DNA from: an uncultured beta proteobacterium
Lineage (GTDB): Bacteria; Pseudomonadota; Gammaproteobacteria; Burkholderiales; Burkholderiaceae_C
Length of the DNA: 64,000 nt
NCBI GenBank assembly: GCA_903938815.1
Contig: CAJAES010000029.1
Coordinates: forward strand, 62,001 to 126,000
Direction of reading: 5' to 3'
Shown: positions 45,498-53,958 of the stretch, piece after piece
Layout of the letters: each line of letters begins with the position of its first letter
How positions within the stretch are numbered: the stretch's first letter is position 1
Position numbers and translations under genes: made by a program
The notes under the pieces: model-generated
Seen by the model: the letters and a program-made list of their open reading frames with translations, nothing else
What the model was told of the DNA's origin: nothing
Database searches by the model: none

Positions 45498-45829
45498 GTC
45501 GGTCTCATTTCGCAAACAACGCGCAGGCAAGCGCGCCGGTGCCCACCTGTTGAACAGGTGGCACCTGGGTGTAGTCGCTGGATTGGGTACAGACCCGAAA
45601 TCGGGGGCGACGGCATCGCCGCCGACCGCAGCCTGACCAGGAAACTGGGGGCTGCGCTTCACGCCAATGAGGGACCGAAGGCGTGGTCAGAGGGGATGAA
45701 CGGAATCACGCAGTATAGACGCGTTCGGGTTTTCACGCAGAACTTTCGTTCTGCCACCCGAAGTGCGGTGCTGCCCGGGGCGCGGACAGACGCGTCCCAG
45801 GAGCGGATCAGGCGCGGATCAGGCGCAAG
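45498..45829 (-). promoter_or_regulatory. orn-helicase intergenic region (332 bases, no gene) with leader structures
   Basis: No gene is apparent. Minus-strand TATACT (plus 45712-45717) is a possible -10 giving a leader of about 200 bases, although no good -35 fits. A hairpin (plus 45539-45564) pairs GTGCCCACCTGTT with AACAGGTGGCAC with one bulge, about 45-65 bases before the helicase GTG. Another perfect 7-bp hairpin GCAGAAC/GTTCTGC lies at 45737-45754; on the minus strand its loop is GAAA. The long leader suggests posttranscriptional control. Confidence 0.45.
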
Positions 45830-46390
45830 TCACAGCGCCAGGAAGTGCTCGCGGTAGTGCATCAGCTCGTCGATCGACTCATGGATGTCGGCCATGGCGG
45901 TGTGCGCCTGCGCCTTCTTGAAGCCGTCCAGCACCGCGGGCTTCCAGCGCCGGGCCAGTTCCTTCAGCGTGCTGACGTCGAGATTGCGGTAGTGGAAGAA
46001 GGCTTCCAGCGCGGGCATGTCCTTGGCCAGGAATCGGCGGTCCTGGCAGATGGAGTTGCCGCACATCGGGCTCTTGCCCTTGGGAACATAGCGTTGCAGG
46101 AAGGCGATGACTTCCTTCTCCGCCGCAGCCTCGTTCACGGGCGAGGCCTTCACGCGGTCGATGAGGCCGCTGCGGCCGTGGGTGCCCTTGTTCCAGTTGT
46201 CCATGCCGTCGAGCACGGCGTCGGTCTGGTGGATCGCGAAGACCGGGCCTTCGACGCGCACCGTCAGCAGGGGGTCCGTGACGACCACGGCCACCTCGAT
46301 GATGCGGTCGTTGGCCGTGTCCAGGCCGGTCATCTCGAGGTCGATCCAGACCAGGTTGTGTTCGCTGATGGCCAGCAAGGGTTCGGTCAT
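45830..46390 (-). CDS. orn: oligoribonuclease
   Basis: Orn degrades short RNAs (2-5 nt), including pGpG made from cyclic di-GMP. The 186-residue product has DEDDh exonuclease motifs: [10 protein letters not shown] (D17, E19), [28 protein letters not shown], and [14 protein letters not shown]. The ATG at 46390 matches the family start better than the upstream 46462. It is divergent from an M48 protease gene, 56 bases away. Confidence 0.97.
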   Translation of the reverse strand: MTEPLLAISEHNLVWIDLEMTGLDTANDRIIEVAVVVTDPLLTVRVEGPVFAIHQTDAVLDGMDNWNKGTHGRSGLIDRVKASPVNEAAAEKEVIAFLQRYVPKGKSPMCGNSICQDRRFLAKDMPALEAFFHYRNLDVSTLKELARRWKPAVLDGFKKAQAHTAMADIHESIDELMHYREHFLAL

Positions 46391-46446
46391 GTGGGGCAAT
46401 CCGCTGCAAAACCCGGATTCTCGCCCAAGCCTACACTTCGCATCCG

Positions 46447-47721
46447 ATGCAAGCTTCCACACTGACCCTGGCCTTCGTTGCCGCGCTGCTGGCTTCGCTG
46501 GCCGTCAAGTTCTGGCTGGCTACGCGCCAGATGCGCCACGTTGCGGCGCATCGCGACCAGGTACCCGCTGCGTTCGCCGGCACGGTCACGCCGCAGGCGC
46601 ACCGCAAGGCCGCCGAATACACGCTGGCCAAGGGCCGCCTGGGACTGCTGTCCACGGCCTTCGCAACGGCGCTGCTGCTGGGCTGGACGCTGCTGGGCGG
46701 CCTGGACGCGCTCAACGTGGTGGTCCGCAACGCGGTCGAGCCGGCCTTCGGCACCATGGCCTACCAGCTCGCACTGCTGTTCGCCTTCGTGTTCATCGGC
46801 TCGCTGCTCGAGCTGCCGTTCGACCTCTACTCCACATTCCGCGTCGAGCAGCGCTTCGGCTTCAACCGCACCACGCCCGCGCTGTTCGTCGTCGACCTCG
46901 TCAAGGGAACGCTCGTGGGCGCGCTCATCGGCCTGCCGCTGGCGGCACTGGTGCTTTGGATCATGGGCGCCTCGGGCGGCCTGTGGTGGCTCTGGGCCTG
47001 GGGCGCATGGGTGGGGTTCAACCTGCTGCTGCTGGTGCTGTACCCGTCGGTCATCGCACCTCTGTTCAACAAGTTCGAACCCCTGGCCGACGCGGGCCTG
47101 GCAGCGCGTGTGCAGGCCCTGATGGACCGCTGCGGCTTCGCCGCCAAGGGGCTGTTCGTGATGGACGGCAGTCGCCGCTCGGCGCATGGCAACGCCTACT
47201 TCACCGGCCTGGGCGCGGCCAAGCGCGTGGTGTTCTTCGACACCCTTCTGGCGCGCCTGACGCCCGGCGAGGTGGAGGCCGTGCTGGCGCACGAGCTGGG
47301 CCACTTCAAGCGCAGGCACGTGCTCAAGCGCATGGTCATGATCTTCGCCGCGAGCCTGGCCGGGCTCGCCCTGCTGGGATGGCTCGCGGGCCAGAGCGGT
47401 TTCTACGCGGGCCTGGGCGTCGCGCCCAACCTCGGCACGCCGAACGATGCGCTCGCGCTCATCCTGTTCCTGCTGGCGCTGCCGCCCTTCACCTTCTTCG
47501 CGACGCCCCTCGGGGCGCGGCTGTCCCGGCGCCACGAGTTCGAGGCCGACGCCTATGCCTGCGCGCAGGCCGACGGCCGCGACCTCGCCAGCGCGTTGAT
47601 CAAGCTGCACGAGGACAATGCCTCCACGCTGACGCCAGACCCCTGGTACGCGCGCTTCTACTATTCCCACCCACCCGCGGCCGAACGCCTGGCCGCCCTG
47701 CCCGCCCTGCCCGCCCCATGA
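46447..47721 (+). CDS. M48 family metallopeptidase (Ste24/CAAX protease-like)
   Basis: The 424-residue product is an integral membrane zinc protease with an N-terminal Ste24-like region ([50 protein letters not shown]) and the zinc motif HELGH at residues 282-286, with the third ligand in [11 protein letters not shown]. It has six or seven membrane helices. Its stop overlaps the phhB start as ATGA. Substrates in bacteria are mostly unknown. Confidence 0.94.
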   Translation: MQASTLTLAFVAALLASLAVKFWLATRQMRHVAAHRDQVPAAFAGTVTPQAHRKAAEYTLAKGRLGLLSTAFATALLLGWTLLGGLDALNVVVRNAVEPAFGTMAYQLALLFAFVFIGSLLELPFDLYSTFRVEQRFGFNRTTPALFVVDLVKGTLVGALIGLPLAALVLWIMGASGGLWWLWAWGAWVGFNLLLLVLYPSVIAPLFNKFEPLADAGLAARVQALMDRCGFAAKGLFVMDGSRRSAHGNAYFTGLGAAKRVVFFDTLLARLTPGEVEAVLAHELGHFKRRHVLKRMVMIFAASLAGLALLGWLAGQSGFYAGLGVAPNLGTPNDALALILFLLALPPFTFFATPLGARLSRRHEFEADAYACAQADGRDLASALIKLHEDNASTLTPDPWYARFYYSHPPAAERLAALPALPAP

Positions 47722-47999
47722 GCACTTCACGATTGACCGAAACCGCTGTCGATGCCCGGCTGGCCGACGGCTGGCTGCGCGTCGACGGCGCCCTCCAGAA
47801 GGCCTACGAGTTCGCGGACTTCCATCACACGATGGCGTTCGTCAACGCGCTGGCCTGGATCGCGCACCGCGAAGACCACCACCCTGACCTCAGCGTGCAC
47901 TACGGGCGCTGCGTGGTGCGCTACAGCACCCACTCTGCCGGCGGCATCACCGAACGCGACTTCGCCTGCGCCGCGATGATCGAGTCGCTCGGCGCTTGA
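47718..47999 (+). CDS. phhB: 4a-hydroxytetrahydrobiopterin dehydratase
   Basis: PCD/PhhB dehydrates 4a-hydroxytetrahydropterin and recycles the cofactor of phenylalanine hydroxylase. The 93-residue product has the family motifs FADFHHTMAFVNALAWIAHREDHHPDLSVHYGRCVVRYSTHSAGGITERDF. No phhA is next to it, so it may serve molybdopterin or other pterin pathways. It is translationally coupled to the M48 gene upstream and rsgA downstream. Confidence 0.94.
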   Translation: MSTSRLTETAVDARLADGWLRVDGALQKAYEFADFHHTMAFVNALAWIAHREDHHPDLSVHYGRCVVRYSTHSAGGITERDFACAAMIESLGA

Positions 48000-48892
48000 A
48001 GACCGAATCCGGCCTCGTCGTCGCCGCCCACGGGCGGCACCTCGTCGTGGAGTCGCCCGACCGTCAGCGGCGCCTTTGCCATCTGCGCGGCAAGAAGAAC
48101 GAGGCGGTGGTCGGCGACCGCGTGCTGTGGGCCGCCACGGGCGATGAAGGCGTGGTCGAGTCCATGGTGCCGCGGCGCAACCTGCTCTATCGCCAGGACG
48201 AGTGGCGCAGCAAGGCCTTCGCCGCCAACCTCGACCGCATCCTGATGGTGGTTTCGGGCGAGCCAATGTTCAGCGAGTCGCAGCTCGCCCGCACGCTGGT
48301 GGCCGCCGCACAGGCGGGCATCGAGGTGACCATCGTCCTCAACAAGGTCGACCTGCCCGCGGCCGACTACGCACGCACCCGCCTGGCCCCGTACCGGCGG
48401 ATGGGCATCGAGGTGATCGAGCTTGCGCTGAAGACCCGGCCTGACGAAGCCGTGGCCGTGCTGGCGCCGCTGCTGGCGGGCCGCACGACCCTGGTGCTCG
48501 GCCCCAGCGGCGCGGGCAAGAGCACCCTCATCAACCGCATGGTGCCCGAGGCGGATGCGCAGGTCGGCGAGATCTCGATGGCGCTCGGCACGGGCCGGCA
48601 CACCACCACCAGCACACGCTGGTACTGGCTGGGCGAAACGCTGGAGCAAGGTGCGCTGATCGACTCACCGGGTTTCCAGGCTTTCGGGCTGCACCACGTG
48701 CCGCCGGAGGACCTGGCCGCGCGCATGCCCGACATGGCGCCGTGGCTCGGGCAGTGCCGCTTCTACAACTGCACGCACCGCCACGAGCCGGGCTGCGCGA
48801 TGCGGGCGGCTCTGGAGCGTGGCGACATCGACCCCAGCCGCTGGCGCATCTACGCCGAGATCTACGACGAACTGAGCGCTCCGAAGTACTGA
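47996..48892 (+). CDS. rsgA: ribosome small subunit-dependent GTPase RsgA
   Basis: RsgA is a circularly permuted GTPase that helps mature the 30S subunit. The 298-residue product has an OB-fold N terminus, G4 NKVD (residues 116-119), G1 GPSGAGKST (169-177), G3 DSPG (223-226) and a zinc site with C254, C259, H261 and C267. It starts at TTG that overlaps the phhB stop (TTGA), so it is almost certainly translated by reinitiation. Length and order are normal. Confidence 0.95.
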   Translation: MKTESGLVVAAHGRHLVVESPDRQRRLCHLRGKKNEAVVGDRVLWAATGDEGVVESMVPRRNLLYRQDEWRSKAFAANLDRILMVVSGEPMFSESQLARTLVAAAQAGIEVTIVLNKVDLPAADYARTRLAPYRRMGIEVIELALKTRPDEAVAVLAPLLAGRTTLVLGPSGAGKSTLINRMVPEADAQVGEISMALGTGRHTTTSTRWYWLGETLEQGALIDSPGFQAFGLHHVPPEDLAARMPDMAPWLGQCRFYNCTHRHEPGCAMRAALERGDIDPSRWRIYAEIYDELSAPKY

Positions 48893-48904
48893 CCGGCCCC
48901 GCGC

Positions 48905-48920
48905 CCCGGCCCGGGCCGGG
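48905..48920. terminator. perfect 16-bp palindrome between convergent genes
   Basis: CCCGGCCC (48905-48912) is followed directly by GGGCCGGG (48913-48920), between the rsgA stop and the CobD/AmpE-like stop. There is no T tract. It is GC-rich and could act as a weak bidirectional terminator. Confidence 0.4.
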
Positions 48921-49910
48921 TCAACCGATGACGTTGGCCAGCGACAGCAGCGCCAGCAGCAGCAGCCACAGCACCACCGAGCGCCAGACCAGCGCCACCA
49001 CGGACTGCAGGTGGCCCAGTTGCGGCGCAACGCCCGGAGTCGAGCCTTCGGCGCTGGCGTGGTCGGTCTCGACACCGCTGGCGAAGGTCTTGGAACGGTC
49101 CGGCGTGACGCCCGGGGCGGCGGTGCCGCCGAGCTGCACGCCGACGGCGCCCGCTGCGGCGGCGAGGATGATGCCCTCGTTCGCGTGGCGCCAGAGCGCG
49201 GCGTCGCGCCGCCACCCGGCGACGGCCTCCTCGAAGTTGCCGACCACCGCGAACCCGAACGCCGTCAGGCGTGCCGGCACATGGTCGATCCAGTTGAAGG
49301 CCAGCCGGGCCACGGCCAGCAGGCCCTCGTTGGACGGTGCGTCCAGCGCGCGCTGGCGGTAGCCCCAATAGCGGCTGGCGAACTCCGCCATGCGGTAGAA
49401 CACGGCGCCCAGCGGCCCCAGGCCCAGGGCCGCGAGCACGACGAACCAGAAGAAGACGCCGAACACGTGGCGATGCGCCGCGAGCAGCGAATGCTCGATC
49501 ACGTGGCGCAGCAACTCGGTGCGCGGCAACTCGCTGGCGTCCAGGTGGCGCCACTCGGCCAGCAGGCGCCGCGCCTCGATCTCGTCACCGCGCGTCAGCG
49601 CCTCGCGGATGTCGGTGAAGAAGTGGCTGAACTGGCGGAAACCGAGCGTCAGGTAGAGCATCACGACGTTCAGCACCAGCGCGCCGATCAGCGTGTACTG
49701 CCTGACCCACCACCACACTGCGCAGACCAGCAGCGAGGGGCCGACGACGCCGACACCCCAGACGACCCAGGCGTGGCGCGGCTTGCCCGCATCGAAATGC
49801 CGGCCCGTCCACGCGACCCAAGACACCAGCAGGTGGTGGACCGGGTTGTCGCGCGGCAGGGGCTTGACCTGCTCGATCAGCAAGGCGAACAGGACCGCGA
49901 AGAAACTCAT
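48921..49910 (-). CDS. CobD/CbiB-family membrane protein (AmpE-like)
   Basis: The 329-residue product has four or five membrane segments (SFFAVLFALLIEQVKPL, VVGPSLLVCAVWWWV, HRHVFGVFFWFVVLAALGLGPLGAVFYRMAE, SVVALVWRSVVLWLLLLALLSLANVIG) and the family motif FNWIDHVPARLTAFGFAVVGNFEEAVAGWR. CobD acts in cobalamin synthesis and AmpE in beta-lactamase signalling; without cobalamin genes here the latter type fits better. The ATG at 49910 is preferred to a TTG at 49919. It is directly downstream of the Nudix gene. Confidence 0.88.
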   Translation of the reverse strand: MSFFAVLFALLIEQVKPLPRDNPVHHLLVSWVAWTGRHFDAGKPRHAWVVWGVGVVGPSLLVCAVWWWVRQYTLIGALVLNVVMLYLTLGFRQFSHFFTDIREALTRGDEIEARRLLAEWRHLDASELPRTELLRHVIEHSLLAAHRHVFGVFFWFVVLAALGLGPLGAVFYRMAEFASRYWGYRQRALDAPSNEGLLAVARLAFNWIDHVPARLTAFGFAVVGNFEEAVAGWRRDAALWRHANEGIILAAAAGAVGVQLGGTAAPGVTPDRSKTFASGVETDHASAEGSTPGVAPQLGHLQSVVALVWRSVVLWLLLLALLSLANVIG

Positions 49911-49931
49911 CGTGGTCAATGATAGCGGTGG

Positions 49932-50630
49932 CTATCGGTGCGACAGGAATGCATACAGATTGCGCAGCATCGCCGCCGTGGCGCCCCAGATGAAGTACTC
50001 GCGCAGCTGGCCGTCGGCCGCTGCATCGTGCCAGGGCATCGAGAGAAACTGGCGTTGCGTGCCCGCGGCATCGAACACATGGCGCTGGTGGTGGGCCGGC
50101 GTCATCAGGAACTGCAGCGGCACCTCGAATGCCTCCGCCACCTCGAAGGCATCCAGCGCCAGGCTGTCGTGCGGCTGCACGAGTGCCACCACCGGCGTAA
50201 CGACGAAGCTCGTCACGGTGGTGTAGGCCGGCAACAGGCCGATGACCTCGACCCGCGCCGGGTCGAGGCCTACCTCCTCCTCGGCCTCGCGCAGGGCCGT
50301 GGCGGCGGCGTCGGCGTCGTGCGCCTCGGCACGCCCGCCCGGGAAGCTGATCTGCCCGGCGTGGTCGCGCAGGTGGGCGGTGCGGCGCGTCAGCAATACC
50401 TGCAGGCCCTGCGGCCGCTGGACCAGTGGCACCAGCACCGAAGCCGCCGCAGGCTCGCGGTTGCCGAAGCGCGAACCGTCGCCCGGCAGTTCGGGCACCC
50501 AGTCGTGGGGTGCCGAAAAGTGCTGGCGCAACCAGGCCGCATGCAGACGTTCCGCCGCCACCGGCGGCAGATGCGCGTCGGTGCCGACCACGGGCACGGC
50601 CTTGGGGTCGAGGATGCGGGAAGCGCTCAT
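49932..50630 (-). CDS. Nudix hydrolase, CoA pyrophosphatase type
   Basis: The 232-residue product has an N-terminal region and a Nudix box within GGRAEAHDADAAATALREAEEEVGL, preceded by VLLTRRTAHLRDHAGQISFPGG, the CoA pyrophosphatase (NudL) pattern. It cleaves CoA or similar dinucleotides. It lies upstream of the CobD/AmpE-like gene and after the rplS terminator in the same direction. Confidence 0.92.
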   Translation of the reverse strand: MSASRILDPKAVPVVGTDAHLPPVAAERLHAAWLRQHFSAPHDWVPELPGDGSRFGNREPAAASVLVPLVQRPQGLQVLLTRRTAHLRDHAGQISFPGGRAEAHDADAAATALREAEEEVGLDPARVEVIGLLPAYTTVTSFVVTPVVALVQPHDSLALDAFEVAEAFEVPLQFLMTPAHHQRHVFDAAGTQRQFLSMPWHDAAADGQLREYFIWGATAAMLRNLYAFLSHR

Positions 50631-50679
50631 GCGGGGTTCGGGCCTTCAGGTTTCAGCGGACGGGATCGGCCTCGCCAAG

Positions 50680-50703
50680 CAAAGAGCCGCCCTCGGGCGG
50701 CTC
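50680..50703 (-). terminator. intrinsic terminator after rplS
   Basis: On the plus strand GAGCCGCCC (50684-50692) and GGGCGGCTC (50695-50703) form a 9-bp stem; on the minus strand it is followed by TTTGCTTG. It lies 66 bases after the rplS stop and ends the rpsP-rimM-trmD-rplS operon. The T tract is short. Confidence 0.8.
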
Positions 50704-50769
50704 CTTGTCGGGTCGGGCCGGCTGACGGACGAACGATGTCGACCCAGCCGGACGCCGCGCACGTGCTGG

Positions 50770-51123
50770 TCAGGCCAGCTTTTCCTTGATGCGCGCCGAC
50801 TTGCCGCTGCGCTGGCGCAGGTAGTACAGCTTCGCGCGGCGGACATCGCCGCGGCGCTTCACTTCAATGGCGGAAATCAGCGGGCTGTACAGCTGGAACG
50901 TACGCTCCACGCCTTCGCCGCTGGAAATCTTGCGCACGATGAAGCTGCTGTTCAGGCCGCGGTTGCGCTTCGCGATGACGACGCCTTCGTAGGCCTGGGT
51001 ACGCTTGCGCGTGCCTTCGACGACGTTGACGCTGACAATCACGGTGTCGCCAGGGGCGAAGACCGGGATGGTCTTGTTCAGGCGAGCAATCTCTTCCTGC
51101 TCGAGGGTTGCAATCAGATCCAA
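50770..51123 (-). CDS. rplS: 50S ribosomal protein L19
   Basis: The 117-residue product has the L19 signatures [60 protein letters not shown] and [22 protein letters not shown]19 lies at the 30S-50S interface. It is the last gene of the rpsP-rimM-trmD-rplS operon, 78 bases after trmD. Confidence 0.98.
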   Translation of the reverse strand: MDLIATLEQEEIARLNKTIPVFAPGDTVIVSVNVVEGTRKRTQAYEGVVIAKRNRGLNSSFIVRKISSGEGVERTFQLYSPLISAIEVKRRGDVRRAKLYYLRQRSGKSARIKEKLA

Positions 51124-51201
51124 GGGGTTTCTCCGAAGCGATCGTGCCCGCCCTGATGAGGGACTCTTCTGGTGGGCGGCAGAGGATCGAAAAGCCTTTG
51201 A

Positions 51202-51954
51202 TTATAGCCCAAGGCCCGAAAGGTAGCGTTCGTCGTCCTTCGAGAGGCGCCCCGCAGCGCGGGCCGCGACGATCAGGTCGGGCCGCCGCCGGGCCGTGAC
51301 GGCCAGCGAACACTCGCGGCGCCAGCGCGCGATGTGGCCGTGGTGGCCCGACATCAGCACCTCGGGCACTGGCAGTTCCGCGCCACCGGGCACGGCCAGC
51401 CGCTCGGGCCGGCTGTAGTGCGGCCCTTCGATCAGGCCGTCGGAAAAACTGTCCTGCTCGTGCGAGGGGGCCGTCAGCACACCTTCCTGCAGCCGCGCCA
51501 CGGCGTCCAGCAGCACCAGGGCCGCGAGCTCTCCACCCGAAAGAACGTAGTCGCCGAGGCTGATCTCGTGCGTGACATGGCGGTCGATCACGCGCTGGTC
51601 GATGCCTTCGTAGCGGCCGCACAGCAGCACCGCGCCGGGCGCGGCCGCGAACTCCTGCACCAGCGCCTGGTCCAGGCGGCGGCCGGCGGGCGTGAAGTGC
51701 ACCACCGCCGGCGGCGCGCCGCGGTCGGCCTGGACGGCGGCCAGCGCAGCTTCCAGCGGCTCGGCCAGCATCACCATGCCCGGTCCTCCGCCATAGGGGC
51801 GGTCGTCGACACGGCGATAGGCATCGGTGGCGAAATCACGCAGTTGCCACAGCCGCACATCCACCTGGCCGGACTCGAAAGCCCGCCGGGTGATGCCCTG
51901 CGTCAGGTGAGGCGCGAAGAGTTCCGGGAACAGCGTGACGACATCGAAGCGCAC
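51202..51954 (-). CDS. trmD: tRNA (guanine-N1)-methyltransferase TrmD
   Basis: TrmD methylates G37 of tRNAs. The 250-residue product has the SPOUT trefoil-knot motifs [79 protein letters not shown] and [10 protein letters not shown]. The GTG at 51954 lies 4 bases after the rimM stop; upstream in-frame codons are within rimM. Confidence 0.97.
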   Translation of the reverse strand: MRFDVVTLFPELFAPHLTQGITRRAFESGQVDVRLWQLRDFATDAYRRVDDRPYGGGPGMVMLAEPLEAALAAVQADRGAPPAVVHFTPAGRRLDQALVQEFAAAPGAVLLCGRYEGIDQRVIDRHVTHEISLGDYVLSGGELAALVLLDAVARLQEGVLTAPSHEQDSFSDGLIEGPHYSRPERLAVPGGAELPVPEVLMSGHHGHIARWRRECSLAVTARRRPDLIVAARAAGRLSKDDERYLSGLGL

Positions 51955-51958
51955 GGGC

Positions 51959-52540
51959 TCAGAAATCCAGCGACCAGTCGACCTCGATCCGCCTGGCCTG
52001 CATGTCGACACGGTCGACGTAGGCATCCACGAAGGGAATCAGCACGGGCGGCTGCTCGGGGTCGGCGCCCTGCACGGTCAGCACGCAGTGCGGGCCGGTC
52101 TCGATGAGGCCGGCCACGGTGCCCAGCGGCACGCCCTCGCGGGTCACGACGGACAGGCCGATGAGATCGACCCAGTAGAACTCGCCTTCTTCCGGCGTGG
52201 GGAAGCTGGCGCGGGAAATGAAGACGCGCGCGCCCTGAACGGCTTCGGCCGCGGTGCGGTCGGGCAGTTCGTGGGCGGTTGCGACAATGCCGTCGCCCTG
52301 CTCGCGCACCGTGACGATGCGAAGCGAGGCGGGCACAGCTGCTCCGCCGCCCGGGCGGGGCGTCGGAGGCGGTTCGAGGAACCAGCGCTTGGAAGAAAAC
52401 AGAGCCTGGGGGTCGGAGGCAAAAGGCTTGACCTTGATGCCACCCTTCACACCCCAGGCACCAACGACGCGGCCGACCTCGACTGCGTCATCGGGGCGCG
52501 CCGGCTCAGGCTGCGCCGAAGGGTTCGACGCGGTCGTCAC
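51959..52540 (-). CDS. rimM: ribosome maturation factor RimM
   Basis: RimM binds S19 and helps mature the 30S head. The 193-residue product has the N-terminal [23 protein letters not shown] and the PRC-barrel C-terminal half with [30 protein letters not shown] Pro/Gly-rich loop ([13 protein letters not shown]) lies between. It starts at a GTG 11 bases after rpsP and overlaps nothing. Order is standard. Confidence 0.96.
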   Translation of the reverse strand: MTTASNPSAQPEPARPDDAVEVGRVVGAWGVKGGIKVKPFASDPQALFSSKRWFLEPPPTPRPGGGAAVPASLRIVTVREQGDGIVATAHELPDRTAAEAVQGARVFISRASFPTPEEGEFYWVDLIGLSVVTREGVPLGTVAGLIETGPHCVLTVQGADPEQPPVLIPFVDAYVDRVDMQARRIEVDWSLDF

Positions 52541-52551
52541 CGGCTGCGCGC

Positions 52552-52812
52552 TCAGGCGGCTGCGGGCGTCGCAGCCTTGGAGTCGTCGACCAGACGGCTG
52601 ACGGTGGGCGACAGTTGCGCGCCAACGCTCTTCCAGTAGGTCACGCGGTCCAGGGACACGCGCAGCTTCTCGGCGGCGCCGGAAGCCACGGGGTTGTAGA
52701 AACCGACGCGCTCGAGAAAGCGGCCGTCACGGCGCTCGCGGGAATCGGCGACGACGATGTTGTAGAACGGGCGCTTCTTGGAGCCGCCGCGTGCCAGTCG
52801 GATCACGACCAT
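52552..52812 (-). CDS. rpsP: 30S ribosomal protein S16
   Basis: The 86-residue product has the S16 signature [41 protein letters not shown]. It is the first gene of the operon and has a clear promoter 130 bases upstream with a hairpin in its leader. Confidence 0.98.
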   Translation of the reverse strand: MVVIRLARGGSKKRPFYNIVVADSRERRDGRFLERVGFYNPVASGAAEKLRVSLDRVTYWKSVGAQLSPTVSRLVDDSKAATPAAA

Positions 52813-52846
52813 GTGGGTACCATCCTAGATGTTCGGGGTGACCACC

Positions 52847-52871
52847 GCTTTCAGGGACACGACCTGAAAGC
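52847..52871 (-). promoter_or_regulatory. leader hairpin upstream of rpsP
   Basis: GCTTTCAGG (52847-52855) and CCTGAAAGC (52863-52871) form a perfect 9-bp stem with a 7-base loop in the rpsP leader, 35 to 59 bases before the ATG. It could be an autoregulatory element, as ribosomal protein leaders often are, but no known motif is recognised. Confidence 0.5.
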
Positions 52872-52941
52872 TGTACGGTCTGGATTGTCGGCGTCGTAGA
52901 TACGCCCGGGTGCTCACCCGAACCGTCGCCGAAAACCCAAC

Positions 52942-52970
52942 ATTATAAACTCCCTTGCAACCAGTTCCAA
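52942..52970 (-). promoter_or_regulatory. sigma-70 promoter of rpsP-rimM-trmD-rplS
   Basis: On the minus strand TTGGAA (plus 52965-52970) and a perfect TATAAT (plus 52942-52947) are separated by 17 bases. The start of transcription should lie near 52935, giving a leader of about 120 bases. This is the best sigma-70 promoter in the window and fits a ribosomal operon. Confidence 0.85.
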
Positions 52971-52984
52971 CGGACTCTTTCAAC

Positions 52985-53512
52985 GTGCTCCTCCGTCCCA
53001 GCCAAGCGGCCGATATTCCGGCGATCACCGCCCTCTACGCCCACCATGTCCTGCACGGCACCGGCACCTTCGAGCTGGAGCCCCCGGACGAAGCCGACAT
53101 GGCCCGCCGCCACGCCGACGTCACCGGCAAGGGCCTGCCCTGGCTGGTGGCGCAGGACGCCTCCGGCGTCATCGGCTATGCCTACGCCAACCACTTCCGT
53201 CCGCGCCGCGCGTACCGCTTCTGCCTCGAGGATTCCATCTACCTCGCACCGGCGGCCCAGGGCCGCGGTGTCGGCCGGCTGCTGCTGGCGGAACTGATGG
53301 CGCGCTGCGAGGCGCTGGGCGCGCGCCAGATGCTGGCCGTGATCGGCGACGCGGCCAACGCGGGCTCCATCGGCGTGCACCGCAGCCTGGGCTTCGAGCA
53401 CACGGGCGTCCTGAAGGCCTCCGGCTGGAAGTTCGGCCGCTGGCTGGACGTCATCCTCATGCAGAAGGCGCTGGGCACCGGCGCCGCCACCGACCCGGTG
53501 GACCCTGCATGA
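52985..53512 (+). CDS. GNAT-family N-acetyltransferase (phosphinothricin acetyltransferase-like)
   Basis: The 175-residue product has the GNAT acetyl-CoA motif AAQGRGVGRLLLAELM and SIYLAPAAQG, with LRPSQAADIPAITALYAHHVLHGTGTFE at the N terminus and IGVHRSLGFEHTGVLKASGWKFGRWLDVILMQK at the end, typical of Pat/Bar-like N-acyltransferases. The GTG at 52985 is chosen because a TTG at 52955 lies inside the divergent rpsP promoter. The real substrate may be an amino acid such as methionine sulfone or glutamate analogues. Its stop overlaps the next gene as ATGA. Confidence 0.88.
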   Translation: MLLRPSQAADIPAITALYAHHVLHGTGTFELEPPDEADMARRHADVTGKGLPWLVAQDASGVIGYAYANHFRPRRAYRFCLEDSIYLAPAAQGRGVGRLLLAELMARCEALGARQMLAVIGDAANAGSIGVHRSLGFEHTGVLKASGWKFGRWLDVILMQKALGTGAATDPVDPA

Positions 53513-53958
53513 CGCATTCCAAGACCATCGCCGCGTGGCTCGCCTTGCTGGGCGGCACGCTGGGGCTGCACCGGCTCTACCTGAAGGGCCTGGGCAACGT
53601 GCCGGCCTGGCTGCACCTGCTGCCGACGACGCTGGGGCTGTTCGGCGTGCTGCGCATGCGTGAGCTCGGCCAGGACGACCACCTGGCCTGGGTGCTGATT
53701 CCGATCCTGGGCCTGATGATCGCGCAGTCGATGGGGCATGCCATCTTCTACGGCCTGACATCGGACGAGAAGTGGGCTGCGCGCCTCGGGCAGCCCGTTC
53801 AATCAACCGGTTGGGGCCCGGTGTTCGCGGTCGTGCTGGCGCTCTTCGTAGGCGCCACGGTGCTGATGGGCAGCGTGGCCTTCGGCGTGCAGAAGTTCTT
53901 CGAGTGGCAGCTCGAGGCGCCGACGGCGTCTCAGAACAGCAAGGTGCTCAGCGCATAG
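53509..53958 (+). CDS. TM2-domain-like membrane protein
   Basis: The 149-residue product has an N-terminal TM2/NINE-like segment (KTIAAWLALLGGTLGLHRLYLKGLGNVPAW), two or three further hydrophobic helices and a short C-terminal tail. It is coupled to the GNAT gene by an ATGA overlap and its last 28 bases overlap the convergent PiT gene. Function is unknown. Confidence 0.82.
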   Translation: MTHSKTIAAWLALLGGTLGLHRLYLKGLGNVPAWLHLLPTTLGLFGVLRMRELGQDDHLAWVLIPILGLMIAQSMGHAIFYGLTSDEKWAARLGQPVQSTGWGPVFAVVLALFVGATVLMGSVAFGVQKFFEWQLEAPTASQNSKVLSA

